Source of the DNA: Folioceros fuciformis
Lineage: Eukaryota; Anthocerotophyta; Anthocerotopsida; Anthocerotales
Assembly (NCBI GenBank): GCA_049999805.1
Contig: JBNGIO010006163.1
Span: 64,107-128,106 of the forward strand
Direction: 5' to 3'
DNA length: 64,000 bases
Shown: positions 11,311-23,145 of the stretch, piece by piece
Numbering within the stretch: the stretch's first letter is position 1
Layout of the letters: every line of letters starts with the position of its first letter
Position numbers and translations under genes: made by a program
Notes under the pieces: model-generated
What the model saw: the letters and a program-made list of their open reading frames with translations, nothing else
What the model was told of the DNA's origin: nothing
Database searches by the model: none

Positions 11311-14300
11311 CTACAAATCAGTAAATGTAGAGGGGTCATAAGAGTAGGTATTTACAAATGGTACTGAGGAAGTTGTTTGTGACCCATTGCTATCATCAAA
11401 CTTATGGTCCTCTACAGGTTGATTAACCTTGTTTTTTCCAATTTGATCATGATGTACATCAAACGAGGGTGCAGAATCATCGACATCTTCAAAGTTGTTG
11501 CTAATAGGAATTGAAGATAAAGGCTCCATGGTCATTCTTGATTTAGGCCTTTCATCAAGTGAAGTATTGATAGAGCTAGATGCCAAATCCAGAGAAGTGA
11601 TTTGAGTTGAATCCATGATTGATGTTGAATTGAAGACAGTATCAAATGAAGATTTTGAAACAAGTTCCAAAGAAGAACTAGGAAAAAAAGAAGATACACG
11701 CTCATGCAAAAGCTTAGATTGGGTGAAAGACATATTTTCTAATCCATTTGATCCCATAGGAGTTGATATGGGTTGTATTGTTGTTGACATTTCTTCGTTA
11801 CTTGAAGGCATTAGTGTGTTGCTACTGAAAGGATTATTGTTAACTTCACTAGATGTCTTAGATCCTGATCGAGAAGTTGGGGTAAAAATGTTAGTTTCTA
11901 TTGGTGTCTTGTATGATAATCTAGAAGCTAAGCCAGTAGAATTGTTAACTTCTGTAGACATCTTGTAAGGTTTTCTAGAAGTTGATGCACAAGGATAGGA
12001 CGTGTTGTAGGGACTTAAGTCTACAGAGTGTTCTGTTACTACTATTGCAGGTCCATTTGAAGGTTCAACAGCTGAAGTGGGGTAATGACTTGAGCTACTC
12101 ATTGAGTTTTGGAGCATATGTGTCTCCAATGACTCATCCTGTGATGCTGTGATGGGACTCTCAATTGATTCAATGTGGTGAGTGTTATCTTTATCCACCT
12201 CTGTCTTTGGAATGTTACAATCCTGTGACAACAATGGATATATAAAGTTAGTGTGTTTTGTTCGACAAATCACTTTAAAAGCACCATAAAAAAATAGAAA
12301 ACATTTGTTTTTACCGCTTTTGCAAGAAATGGAGTTAGAGCAATAGCGACAAACATAATGACCAACCACCATGCCCACCACCATTTCAACGTCAATGTCA
12401 GGCCAACTGTAATGACCCCCAATAAAATCTGTAATATATCGTATAAACTAGATTAATATGATATTAAATAAGGTTGTTAATAACAAAAATAATAATGTTT
12501 TTTATTCATGATTTATTTATATTTTTAAATCAAGAAGATTCACATACTTGTAAGAGTCCTCCATAAGTAATGAAGTCTAAGAACTTATAACCTCCAGGTT
12601 GATAAACCATAAGATTAGTTGGGCAACCTGTAGGAGTCATAAAACCAGCTGACGATGCCATCATAAGGGTATAAGCAAAAGGCCTGAAGTCAAGTTGCTG
12701 AGACTGTGCGGCAGCCAAGGCGACTGGAAACATAATAGTAACTGCAGCACTGTTTGTAATTGCTAGTGAAAAGATTGTAGTAGCGACATATGTACATGTA
12801 ATTAATCCAAACTGCGAATGATTCAGAGTCATAACAAGGTGTAGCTCAGAAAGGATTTGAGATGTTGATACACTTAAAAAAAAAAAAAAAAACCTCTGTG
12901 TAAAACATGAACCCTAAACTTTAGAATTGTTAGGATAGAGCCAACAAGTATGATGTGCAAAGTTAAGTTTCTAGTTGGGATGTAGTGCGTACCATGGATT
13001 TACCTGCTAACCCCATGAGTGCTTTAGCAACTATATCTGCTGCTCCACTTATCACCATAGCCTCAGATATGCCAAATGCAGCTGATATCATGATAAGAAC
13101 TGGGAGCTCAATAGATTCCTAGATTGAAAGAAAAAATTTCATTGCCTACAAGCTTGTCCAAGACCCATAAGATGTTGAAGCTTTACAATCAGTGATCAAT
13201 TTACCATAGCAGCAGTTGGTGTTAAAGATCCTGTTATAAGCAACCCTGCAGCTGAAAATAAAGCAGCAGTTATTAGTCGATATCCAATGCCACTTCCAAC
13301 CACCATTCCCAGCACCAAAATTGCAGCTATGCCTGCTTTTCCTCTTTGTATGGGCACGAATCCTGGTAACTGCACCCAATCTGAGAGTGTGTGAGGTTGG
13401 AAACACTCTGTAGCCCTAGTTCATATCATGGATGATTAGTATAAGATCTCATAAGTTATAGTTTGAATATGACTAGAAAACTCTTACTTTTGCTACCAAT
13501 GAGAATGTTGAGTTGTTCCTATGTTTTGTAACAAATTCAGGGCCATCGGCAACCATGAGCAATGAATCTCCTGCTTCAAGAACAATATCTCCAATGGCAC
13601 TGGACAGAACTTAAACCTGTTATGGGTCTATTATCTTTGAGTTTGAGTATATTGTCTTTCATGGGTTGATGTAATTTTCCATGACATATAATACCTCTCT
13701 AGACGTTTTGCATGACGATGTATAGCAACTATAGCTGCTTTGTATCGAGCACGAAATTGCAGCTCTGCAACTTTCTTTCGTACCATGGGTGATCCTAATG
13801 CAACAACAGCTTCTACTAAGCATTGATTCACTTTTAACTTATTCAGATCAACTTGTTCTTGACCCTAGTCCAGTTTTAATAGTAGGATTAGTTAAGAACA
13901 AAGAAAGAATGATGTTGTACACAACCAAGTCTTTCATAAGAATAGAATTGATTGAACAATCTCAATACCTCATCTTCAGAAAGAGCTAAACCATCAAAAC
14001 GAGCCAAGGAAAGTAGAGAGTCTATAGCCCCAGAGAATTGAAGATGGTCTTTGGGTTGTAATACATAATCAGCAGATGGGTTAGGTATTTTATTTCCATC
14101 CCGAATAATTTGTATGAGGTGTAGTCCCGGCTGATGTTGTGCTCCTGTTTGTTCAATTGTTTTCCCAGAGAGGGATGATTTTTGTTTCACCACAAGCACA
14201 ACATTGTACTCCCTGAATAGCAAGATGAACAATTCTCTTTTATGCTGTGGTTCTTGCTCTGAAAAACCAATACCAAGCTAAACATCACCATAAAGAAGAC

Positions 14301-15281
14301 ACGGTGTGACTAGAAGTGAAATTATTGACAACAACTTGATATTTAGTTGAAAGCATTGGGAGCATAGATAGATGGATTACCTCGCATTAATCGAAGTCTG
14401 TTGAACTGCTAATCTATTTGGAAGCAGTTTACTAGAAAGAGCAACAATGTAAAAGATGCCGGCAATCATGACCGGCATGCCAATGATACCAATCTCGAAG
14501 AGATTCATTTTCAATGTAGGAACTTTCTTAGAGGCTAGTGAAAGAACCACCAGGTTGGTGGTTGCACCAATTAAGGTAAGGGTACCACCAAGTTGAGCAG
14601 CATAGCTTAATGGAATCAACATTTTGGATGGTGCCAAATTCACCTGTAGTATATCTTATAGGAATGAATCATATATAATACTTTAATATTTTTAACTAGT
14701 TATAACCATGATCAGAAGCAATGTCCATTGTTAAGATGCACCACCTTTCCTCCAAATTCCACTATTGGTGGAATCATCATCGCCACAAGTGGGATATTTG
14801 CAAGAAAAGCGCTGAAGAGAGCGACTGGCACACTAAATTTGAGAAGAACCCACACCATGCTGTTGGCACTCTTGCTGGGAACTTGACCAGGCTTTAGTTT
14901 CTTCTTTTTGGTGCTAAACAATACTTTTGATACATATTCTAAACCTCCAGAGTTTTCTATACCTGTACTTTGTGAAAGCAACATGTTGTAGAACAATGAC
15001 ATGAAGTTACTTAACTCATGGCATGGAAACAAAAATTCTTGTAAGGCATTACCTTTAGCTACAACAAATAGCACAGCCACGGACAACATGGCTTCATCAG
15101 CGAAACCGTGAAATGCTTCTTCAATGTTTAAAATGTCTAATGGAAGAAATATGATCAAGGTTCCCATCATCACTAAATAAGGTGGAGCAAGTTCGCCCAC
15201 AAGAGCTACTAGCATTGCACCAATAAGACCAAGTGTCACCCAACCCTCCCAAACATTGTGATCTGGCAGCTTTAACGTCAT
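11311..15281 (-). CDS. SLC13/SAC1-like transporter with two RCK_C (TrkA-C) domains
   Basis: Membrane anion transporter of the ArsB/NhaD-DASS group, related to Chlamydomonas SAC1 and the SLT sodium/sulfate transporters. Exons: 15281-15053, 14962-14745, 14643-14381, 14212-13969, 13864-13695, 13599-13488, 13405-13205, 13118-12993, 12811-12548, 12428-12315, 12222-11311; all phases close, giving 950 residues. Order: N-terminal membrane half (WEGWVTLGLIGAM, FADEAMLSVAVLFVVAKG, PLVAMMIPPIVEF, LIPLSYAAQLGGTLTLIG); two cytosolic RCK_C domains (EYNVVLVVKQKSSLSGKTI...; ...IGDIVLEAGDSLLMVAD); C-terminal membrane half (GIAAILVLGMVVG, TNSAAVTIMFPVALAAAQ, FMTPTGCPTNLMVYQPGGY); then a 303-residue Ser/Thr/Asn-rich tail. 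Two in-frame repeats of TN/TPTG-type discontinuous helices fit this fold. Substrate (sulfate, dicarboxylate, other) cannot be told from sequence. Confidence 0.85.
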
Positions 15282-16221
15282 GTTGTATTAGTACAGGCTC
15301 CAATCCAACATGTTCAACTTGCTCTGGCAGTATTGTAAAAAAGCATTGTGCTCATTGCATGATGAATCCAACCAAGTAGTTGTTAAGTCTGCTAGAGATA
15401 TTGGGTTATGCTCCGGAGCTCTGCACATCGTGGATGCGTTGCTAGCCCATTTTCTAATCTTTCCGATGGCGCCAAGGCACCAAGTATGGATACCTACATA
15501 ACAGAATAAATAAATTGTATATTTATTTCTTATAATTGTAATAACCAAGTGAAAATAGGCTAAAAAGCAAATAACATGGCCCGGGATTGCAGTAACCGTT
15601 CGAGATCATGGGACACGCACATGGGGACCTGCGAACAGCTTCGGGAGACTGTCGGAAGAATTGGCCGTCAAATGCTCCATTTTCGACAGAGTATGCGTGC
15701 CCTCGAGCCTTGTTCCGTGCCGGCTTGCAAGTCGATTGAGAACACATGCTGGGCTTTTTTGAGAACCCGGGACAAGTATGTGCTCATGTTCCAGCAAGCT
15801 GTGGAAATCAGGAGAAGAGGAAGAGCAGGCCAGGATTTTCCAGTAGGCTCCGCTGGCCGTTCCACCAGGTATCACATTCGATGTCAATGTGCTTGGCGTC
15901 AGAGTTAGTGATGCAACGGCACTAGGGTTAGCCCATTGGAGGCAGGTGCTCTTGAATATGAGACCATTGTTTGCAGCATGCCATGCCTGTCTAGAATTTA
16001 CGGGCCCTTGAGCCGTCCGTCGGGAATGGAGTTGAGCCAGTGGACAGCAGCGTTGAGGGCGTAGTCTTGTCTTGGGCCTCTTTTTTGGTGGATTGTAGCA
16101 CATCCCCTGCCTGCTGACATGTATGCTTGCGCCGTCTGTGCTCAGATCTGTTGAACGATCACTTGCACGGGTTGCTCTTCACCTTCCTGAGCACGTTGTG
16201 TAAGAGGAGGAAGCGTGCACA
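15282..16221. promoter_or_regulatory. Divergent intergenic region (transporter and RSPH3 promoters)
   Basis: The transporter starts leftward from 15281 and RSPH3 rightward from 16222, so both promoters and 5' UTRs must lie in these 940 bases. Open frames inside it on both strands have no recognisable content. No core promoter element could be fixed with confidence. Confidence 0.5.
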
Positions 16222-18769
16222 ATGCCTGCTCCTGGTAAAGGCTCGCCTGCCAAGGCAGGCGGGGCCAACGCCTATTCTGTCACCAGCGTCCGCTCTGCGA
16301 ACAGCAAGGCTATCCCTGAAGAAGCTGGGGGGAGACCTGCACCAGGCACTACTCATGGATCAACGCCGCGGAAACCCACGAAGAACACCAATCCTTTCAT
16401 GACAGGGCCTATGCATAACCTCATGTGGGATCCCCGGGTTAAACGTGGTCCAACGTTCCTTCATAAGGTGCGCGACGCTATGTACACGTCCTGCTTGTGT
16501 CCAGAAACGACTTTGATTCCTGAAACCTTCTCCTCACGGTGGAATCTTGACCCAATGGTTAGGGCATTCAAGAAGAGGAGGTCCCACCTCCTAAGAAGCA
16601 TGTGAAGCCAGTGAAGTATGTGGTCAGGGAGATCGGCACACCAGAGCCAGTGAAGGGAAGAAAGCATTTGGATGTTCAGGTCAGGCACACCTGCCTCAAG
16701 CTGTCAAGGCTTTTCACAACAACCTCTGCAGACAAAAATCTGCCCTGCCCCTCTCATGAAAACTTGATGAGTCAGATCCATCGGCCAGGAAAAGGCCTTC
16801 TGATAGTACAGACTGCAGACAGATCAATATTTGGAGGAGCTGGAGGAGAAAATAGCCGAGTACGACGTCGACACCCAGACAGATCCTTTCCTAGACCGTC
16901 CTGCGACTCCGCTCTACATTCCAGTCAAGTCAGGCCCTGACAAGTGGACACAGGTACCAGCTTTTACATTGATATCAAATTCAGCCGAAAAAACGGCTGA
17001 GCTTGTGAAAGACATGCAGCAGGTTTCTAGGGGATGCTTATTGGTAGCACAGCCATATCCTCATACAGCCCTTACAGGTTCAGATCATGATCTGGTGCCA
17101 TCCTCCAGTATTCACTTGTAGAAATGGATAACAGAGAAACATAAAATGTGAGATTGCGGGTCGGATTGTTGGGTGATTGGGTTGTAAGCGCTCCTCTTTA
17201 CCTCAACCCATGAATGTAAACCCCGTCAAAGTCCCAGGATAGGAGACAGGGGTGCTTCCTGAAGTAGAGTTGTAACTTGGACGGGAGGGGGGCAGTCCAT
17301 TCTTCCTAAAGCATTGAGTGAAAGAGTCGACACCCGGCTGCTTATATTTCACGTTCATATCCCCGGAAACTTAGAGAAGCATGCCGGGTTAATCTTCTGC
17401 AGATAGAAGATGGAGACCTTTTTGACTTCGACATGGAGGTGGAGCCCATGTTGGAGGTGTTGGTTGGCAGAACCCTGGAGCAGTCTCTTCTGGAGGTCAT
17501 GGAGGAACAGCAGCTTGCCCTCTTACGGTCCCACCAGGTTCTCATCTTTCACTTTGCTCCAAGTAAGCTGGAAATGGTTGGCCCCATGCCAACCATAGCG
17601 ATCAGACTCCTGATCAGTTGCCATTGACAATCAGGCTCATTACGAAAAAGTGCGCATGGCTGAGTTGGTGGCAACTCAAAGGATGGAGGCATCAGAGAGG
17701 AGGATGCTTGAGGAAAAGGAAAGACGCAAGAGACAAGAGAGGGAGCGGCTGCTCGCAGAGAAGCTCTTGGCAGAAAAGGCAAGCTTTTGTGGAAAAACCT
17801 ACTATTCTCACACCATCACTGGATCTGTCCTCAAGATCGCACAGGATGCATGATTGTGTCTTCCAGCAAAGCTATTACGGGGAGTGAATTTGACACTAAA
17901 GTACCTCGTCTTTGGACATGCAGGTCGATGCTCAGAAGTATGCACGATGGTATCTCAGAGGGTTGAAGAACTATGTGTTGGATCAACTGGCGAAGGAGGG
18001 CTACTTCTTCGATCCTGTTGAAAGAGAGGTACGTTTCCTCCTTTGTGCCAGGAGGTGAGACACATACAAGCATCAAGAGCATTCTGACCAACTTCCCACG
18101 CACTTCAGGTGGAGACAATGTACCTGCCGCTCTTAAAGACACACATGTTGGAGGAGCTTGAGAAGAGCAGGTTGTCGATCTCTGTGTTGAATGGACTGGT
18201 AAGCTTGACTGTGATACTTTCCATGTGAAGCGCATCTCTCACACCATGGCGACAGCTTGGTCCCTGATCCCGGCAACATGCAGGTGTCCTTGACGGCGCC
18301 GCCATGCACCCCTGAGTCCCTGCTCGTTGCACAGGAGAACTTAGAGGCTCTCCTGCAGAGGGTGCTGGCACTGGTGACAGCCACAGATGTGCTGGGTGAC
18401 GTCATGTTGGACACCACAGCCTCGCACATTGCTTTGCTCGACACAACCAGCCACATGACTGCGGACGCTTTGATAGACGTGAGCGCCGAGATCATTGCTG
18501 AGGAATTCGGCACCAGGCAAGTGCTGAGCGACGTTCTGATAGACACCACCGCGGAGCGGCTGGCACAGGTGGATGCCACAAGGCAGGTTTTGAGTGACAC
18601 TCTGGTGGACGCCACTGCCGCCGGCCTTGTTACCTCAGGGACCACAGTGGAAGTCCTGGGCGGATTGGTGAACGACGCTGTGGACGTGGACCAAGGCACC
18701 AGAGACGTGATGCGGAATTTGCTGAGCTCTGCATTCCAGCCTCCCGGACCTCCTGGTTCCCGACCTTAA
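16222..18769 (+). CDS. RSPH3: Radial spoke protein 3 (RSPH3/RSP3)
   Basis: Dimeric scaffold that anchors radial spokes to doublet microtubules and acts as an A-kinase anchoring protein. Exons: 16222-16467, 16563-16679, 16819-16953, 17403-17537, 17635-17778, 17924-18028, 18109-18198, 18284-18769; every phase is 0, giving 485 residues. Family landmarks in order: NLMWDPRVKRG; PEPVKGRKHLDVQ; TDQYLEELEEKIAE; DTQTDPFLDRP with PLYIPVKSG; IEDGDLFDFDMEVEPMLEV then LVGRTLEQSLLEVMEEQQLA (region of the amphipathic RIIa-binding helix); a charged coiled coil (ERRMLEEKERRKRQERER); GYFFDPVERE. The two VQTD/TQTD sites resemble LC8-binding TQT motifs. The intron after 17778 has a GC donor (AAG|GCAAGC). The last exon is an unusual repeat-rich tail. 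An AATAAA at 18972 could serve polyadenylation. Confidence 0.94.
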
Positions 18770-19377
18770 AATTTCTGGCTTCAAAATCTGGCCATGTTTG
18801 GCCGCCTCTTCAGGCTTGCCGCCATACTGGCAACGGCGGAGTGTTCATTATACAAATTTTGTCACCGAGTATTAGATGGATCCACAGTCTAGTGTCCTGT
18901 CCAAACAGCCCAAAAAAATCGGTGCAACGATGCTACAGCAGTTGCAGTTGCAGTCATTCATTCATTCTTTCAATAAAGAGTCACATTGTCTCCCCGTCCC
19001 CATCTTCTGCATGCTGGGCATTATTGTCTGCAGCAGAACTGGGTGCTGTGCAGCACTATGCGCAACGAAAGAGGAGTCGAGTCAGTAAACCCTGTTGGCT
19101 TGGATGATGGTTGCTTAGCGATCCTCTTAAACCTGGAAGATCGCTTTTTTTGCCCGTCACGAGGTGCGTAAGGTGAAGTGCATACTGTTCAAACGCCGCA
19201 GGATGTCGTCATACATTCGCTTATCTGTTTTGGGCGAGCCATCTGCATCTGCAAACCTGTCGACACCGCGGCCTCTGACAAGGAAGCAGCCTGGAGGGTT
19301 GGTCTGCATGGAGTCGTGAATCGCAGAGGCAGGCGCTTCTTTGAGCGTCGTGGCCTGGCTGCGAGAATTCCGTGAAG
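18770..19377. other. Spacer between RSPH3 and the F-box/LRR gene
   Basis: Holds the RSPH3 3' flank, with AATAAA at 18972-18977, and the promoter side of the next gene, which is in the same orientation. No other feature was recognised. Confidence 0.5.
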
Positions 19378-21113
19378 ATGAACATCGTGTTGTTTCAAAA
19401 CATGGAGGAAACGGGATCAGCAAGCAGCTCTCCTCGGGCAGAGGAGAGGGCGCGTCAGGACCTGGTGGCAGAGGTTGCAGCCGCGGATGAGCAGCCTGAG
19501 ATGGAGCAGCAGTGCGACTGGGACCTTCCTCTGGATTTGCTGGCGAAGTGCTTTCTTCCATTGACTTCCATGAGGGACATGGCTGCGTGAGTGAACTCTC
19601 TGGGTTGTGGTGAGTTTCTGGAATGTTTGCTCGATGCCTGGTGACGCGCGCGTTTGCTGAGGAGCCGCGCCGATTTCATTGCAGTGCAAGCATGGTGAGC
19701 AAGAAGTGGAGGAGGGGAATGAAGGAGGCATTGGCGCAGCGGGAGAAGATGAGTTTTGCGGCCTTCCGGACGGATGACTCTAATCTGGCAAGAATGGTGG
19801 CTGCAGCTCGGAATCTGCTGGAGCTTGACATGTGGGTTTTCCACCTTTCCTTGCGTCTGTCTTGGTGCTCTGCCCTGGATCTGGTCGTGCGCGGGGGGTC
19901 AGGAGGGAGGGTAGGCATGATGTGGTGGTTGGTTCTCTAAGTTAGGGACTGGTTGCCTCACAGGGTCCTTTACAGGAAGTTTCAGCACAACGTCATGGCG
20001 TTGCTGGGATGATGAAGTCCCTGCTTGAGAGTTTTTCGCTTGATGAGGCTTAGGAATCAAGCGACCAGCACGTCGTAGTAACAGGCAGTGCTCGTAGTAG
20101 GCGCCAGCTCAACTTGGGGTCCTGATGTGACTAAGTTGGGGGCACACCGGTTTGCAGTTGTATAGATGACAGGGGCCTTGAGTTGTGTAGTGGGTTGATT
20201 GATTAGGCTTAGGCCTCGAGGCGTCTAGTGGATTGAGTAGGCTTAGGCATGAGCCCGACCAGCACTTGGAAGTGTAGACAAAGGCATCGTAGTGTGTAGC
20301 TCTCCAGGTGAAAAGGGTTTGATTTGTCTGTTACTCTGTGCAGCCATTTCAACCGGTGGGGCTCTTGTATTACTGACGCTGGCTTGAAGAGCATCTCATC
20401 GGCAAGCTGTTGCCGGAATCTGCGGGCGTTGTCAATTTTCGGAGTAGCTGGTATCACAGACGAAGGGGTAATCCAGCTGGTGAGTAGCATATTCAATCAA
20501 GGTGTAGGGCCCAACAAGTTGATAATCGGTTGGGAATCTGAAGTAAAATGTCAGGAGTGTCTTGAAAAACAGCTCCATGCCATGCCGCACATTTGTCTAC
20601 CTTGCGCGTGACTGTTTGAACTAATCCGTTTCTGAAAGTCGTGCGCGAACTTGTGTCTTCAGGTAACGCATGCACCTTCTTTGGAGCATTTGAATGTAGG
20701 CGGCACCTTCATCACGGACGCTTCACTCACAGCAGTTGCCAGATCTTGCACCTATCTAAAGGTAAGTATCAGAAGAGGTGTTACTCTTGCGTTAAGCAAT
20801 GCCCGCATTACGATCTGCTAACCGCACCAGTTTTATGACATGCGTGCAGACTCTCAGTCTGTGGGGATGTATGAACGTGACAGAGGCTGGTCTCCTGGCT
20901 GTGGCTGAGGGTTGCCCATACCTTACTTCCCTCAACGTAGGTTGTCTCAGAACTTCCAAGGCCTTGGAGCTTCATCTACTGTCGTTCAATCCGTATCTGA
21001 AGCTGAAGCCCAGTCATCTGGTTTCTCGTCCTGCAAAGTCCCAGGGAGCAAGTTCTTCGACGTCGGTGTCGTTCGACACTGCGTCATACCACCTTCACTC
21101 ATTCGTGAGCTGA
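19378..21113 (+). CDS. F-box/LRR protein, At5g67140 type
   Basis: Probable substrate-receptor subunit of an SCF ubiquitin ligase. Exons: 19378-19586, 19685-19831, 20344-20479, 20663-20761, 20850-21113, phases closing to 284 residues. A second in-frame ATG at 19402 is an equally good start. Residues about 45-80 form the F-box (DLPLDLLAKCFLPLTSMRD, then SMVSKKWRRGMKEALAQR). Leucine-rich repeats follow: NLLELDI, ITDAGLKSIS, LRALSIFGVAGITDEG, LEHLNVGGTFITDASL, LKTLSLWGCMNVTEAGL, YLTSLNV, ending near LKLKPSHLV. The order of repeats, including the GGTFITD and LxLWxC blocks, follows what I recall of Arabidopsis At5g67140, a small F-box protein with few LRRs. The substrate is unknown. Confidence 0.87.
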
Positions 21114-21762
21114 GGGGGATGTTTGTCCTTGTTGCAGGCAGCTTTGTCTTGTATTCTAGTCCTCGTTGTCGGTGTATGTTGTAGGCAGTAGGCAGTGTAC
21201 CTCTTAGGATTTGAAGTGTACAGATTGGGCGCTGGTGATTGTGGCACCAGGTAGCTGATGTTCACATTCTTTGTCAGCCGTGTTGAGCATCAGTTTCTCT
21301 CTTGTTCACGTCTTACGAACCGTGGGGGCAACAAAGAGTTTGTTTTCGTGGACGTACCTATTTAAATGGGAAGTCTTTTAATTTTAAGTGTTACAAATCC
21401 CATTCCTTTTTCAAACTCGATGGCAAATGACGTCCTTCTAAACGCTCAGATTTAGTCCTTCAACAACCCTAGGCAATCTCGGAGTGTGGAAACGACTAGG
21501 ATAATTTAATCCTGCTGTCACACCAGGCAACCCTGAGTGTGCCCAGGACATTCTCGTGCTCCACAACCACAAATGGGAAATGCAGTGTGGAACAGTCTCG
21601 TATTCCTCTTGCCTCATTTTTTTTCCTGTCTCAAATTCTCCATCCTCAAGTTATCTCACCTGCTTCAAACTTTCCTGCTCAACTTTCTCCTGCTCCAAAT
21701 TGTCCCTGCCTCGAGTTACCCCAGCCTCAAAATTTTCCTGCTACTGCTCTGGCTCCGGCCTG
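21114..21762. other. Convergent 3' flanks, pyrimidine-rich
   Basis: Between two converging genes. Around 21610-21760 a loose repeat of CCTGCTCCAAATTxTCCxCxxCTC/TCAxGTTxCC type gives a pyrimidine-rich plus strand. This is a minor degenerate repeat; no gene was recognised. Confidence 0.45.
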
Positions 21763-23145
21763 CTAAGGTGAGATGAAGAGATCTGGCTTGAGGTCCAGAA
21801 ACTGGTAGGCTTCAGCGAGGTGCAAAACTCTCTGCCAAGAATGCTTGACCATGTGGTAAGCATAGACATAATTCTCCAACGATGAACCTAAGCGCACAGT
21901 GAGGAAGACGATGTCCCCCACAACCTGCAGCTTCTGGACACAATTGTTCCTCCTACATCTGTCCAAGCCAGATTGGGCAAGAGGAAGCAGATCCTCGGGC
22001 GGCATTCCTGCTACCTGCACCCAAGTGAGCGATGCCTCCAGCACCCACATGGCCCCGTGCCAGCACAGCAGCTTGCCCCTGTGCTCCCCCACAAGCACGT
22101 GACCCTCCTCTCCCCAAAAGCCGGGCTGGAAGTCCGGCACGTACACCGACCGGATGCAGAATGCGGTGTGGGTGAAAGTCACCACCTTGCGCGGCCCGGA
22201 TGCGGTCCCATCTGTGATGGCGTACAGGCAGCAATTGGTGAAGAAGAATCTATCGTAGCCGTTGGGCGAGAAGGTGACCCCCACGACGCCCTGGTCGTGA
22301 ACCGCGTTCCAGTCGCGGTCACTGCTGGAGTAGACATACACTTGGCCCCGACGCAGTTCCCCGCCCGCGTGCCAAATTACGCACACCTTGAAGCTTGCCT
22401 CGCCCGGGCCGGACGTGTCCACCACCAGATTGGCCTCCACCTCGTAGAAGGAGTAATGCGACATGTCCAGCGCCGGCAGCTCCCGGAAGGTGCGGTTCAC
22501 GGGGTTCACGACGCAGTACCAGAGCGCGTGAGGATCCCATGTCCTGGTCTGGATGCAGATGAGCCCGCACCGGGAGGACGCCACCCTAACATGCCCGTCC
22601 TCCACAGTCCTGAACTTGGTTGGGAGGAAATCCAGCTCCACGTTCAGCGTCCTGAAGATATGCCGGGGCCGGGCCACCTCGTCCGGATCCTGCACGAATC
22701 CCCTCCCTCTGCGGTGGTACCACAGCGAGCACACCTCCGCACGCACGGGAGCCGCCGGATCTTGGCACCTGCTGAGGAACTCCGGCGACGAGAGCATCCA
22801 TCGCCAATGCTTGCACACGGCCCGGAATCGGGCACGGGTCGCCAGAGGCAGCAGCGGCAGAGTGCGATCGAGGATCTCCTCGGGCAGCTCGCTCCAAATC
22901 GCGCCCTCCAGCTGCTGCTCGGGTGCACAACAGGGCTCGAGCTTGCCTGCCTCGCTGAAGCTCTCCCCGAGCATCACCAAGTGCAGCTCCAGATGCAGCG
23001 GCCGCTCAAGATCCAGATCCATCAGCCTGGCCGCCACATCGCCCGCGTCCTCGTCATCGTCATCGGCCTGCTGCTCCTCCGTTCCCGACCAGGCGCGCTT
23101 CTGCTTCTCCGCTTCCGGGCCATTATCGCTCGCCACGCCAGCCAT
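21763..23145 (-). CDS. F-box protein (FBX6/UFO-like architecture), single exon
   Basis: Likely SCF ubiquitin-ligase adaptor. The frame is open further up to an ATG at 23244, but I chose the ATG at 23145-23143 (MAGVASDNGPEAEK) because the upstream 33 residues look like translated 5' UTR; from it the protein has 460 residues. An acidic N-terminal stretch (EEQQADDDDEDAGD) precedes an F-box at residues about 81-127 (IWSELPEEILDRTLPLLPLA and FRAVCKHWRWMLSSPEF). The remaining 330 residues contain blocks such as SSRCGLICIQ, VVNPVNRTFRELPAL, VYVYSSSDRDWN and MWVLEASLTWVQV, which fit the beta-propeller/kelch-like associated domain of plant FBX proteins. Target unknown. No intron signals are needed. 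Confidence 0.85.
   Translation of the reverse strand: MAGVASDNGPEAEKQKRAWSGTEEQQADDDDEDAGDVAARLMDLDLERPLHLELHLVMLGESFSEAGKLEPCCAPEQQLEGAIWSELPEEILDRTLPLLPLATRARFRAVCKHWRWMLSSPEFLSRCQDPAAPVRAEVCSLWYHRRGRGFVQDPDEVARPRHIFRTLNVELDFLPTKFRTVEDGHVRVASSRCGLICIQTRTWDPHALWYCVVNPVNRTFRELPALDMSHYSFYEVEANLVVDTSGPGEASFKVCVIWHAGGELRRGQVYVYSSSDRDWNAVHDQGVVGVTFSPNGYDRFFFTNCCLYAITDGTASGPRKVVTFTHTAFCIRSVYVPDFQPGFWGEEGHVLVGEHRGKLLCWHGAMWVLEASLTWVQVAGMPPEDLLPLAQSGLDRCRRNNCVQKLQVVGDIVFLTVRLGSSLENYVYAYHMVKHSWQRVLHLAEAYQFLDLKPDLFISP

Noticed and set aside
11615-11968. 117-codon plus-strand frame opposite the transporter tail
   Set aside because: Antisense shadow of the repeat-rich Ser/Thr tail exon, whose phase fits the ten upstream exons.
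15606-16103. 165-codon minus-strand frame upstream of RSPH3
   Set aside because: No domain, and it lies in the divergent promoter region; the plus strand has an equally long unrelated frame in the same place.
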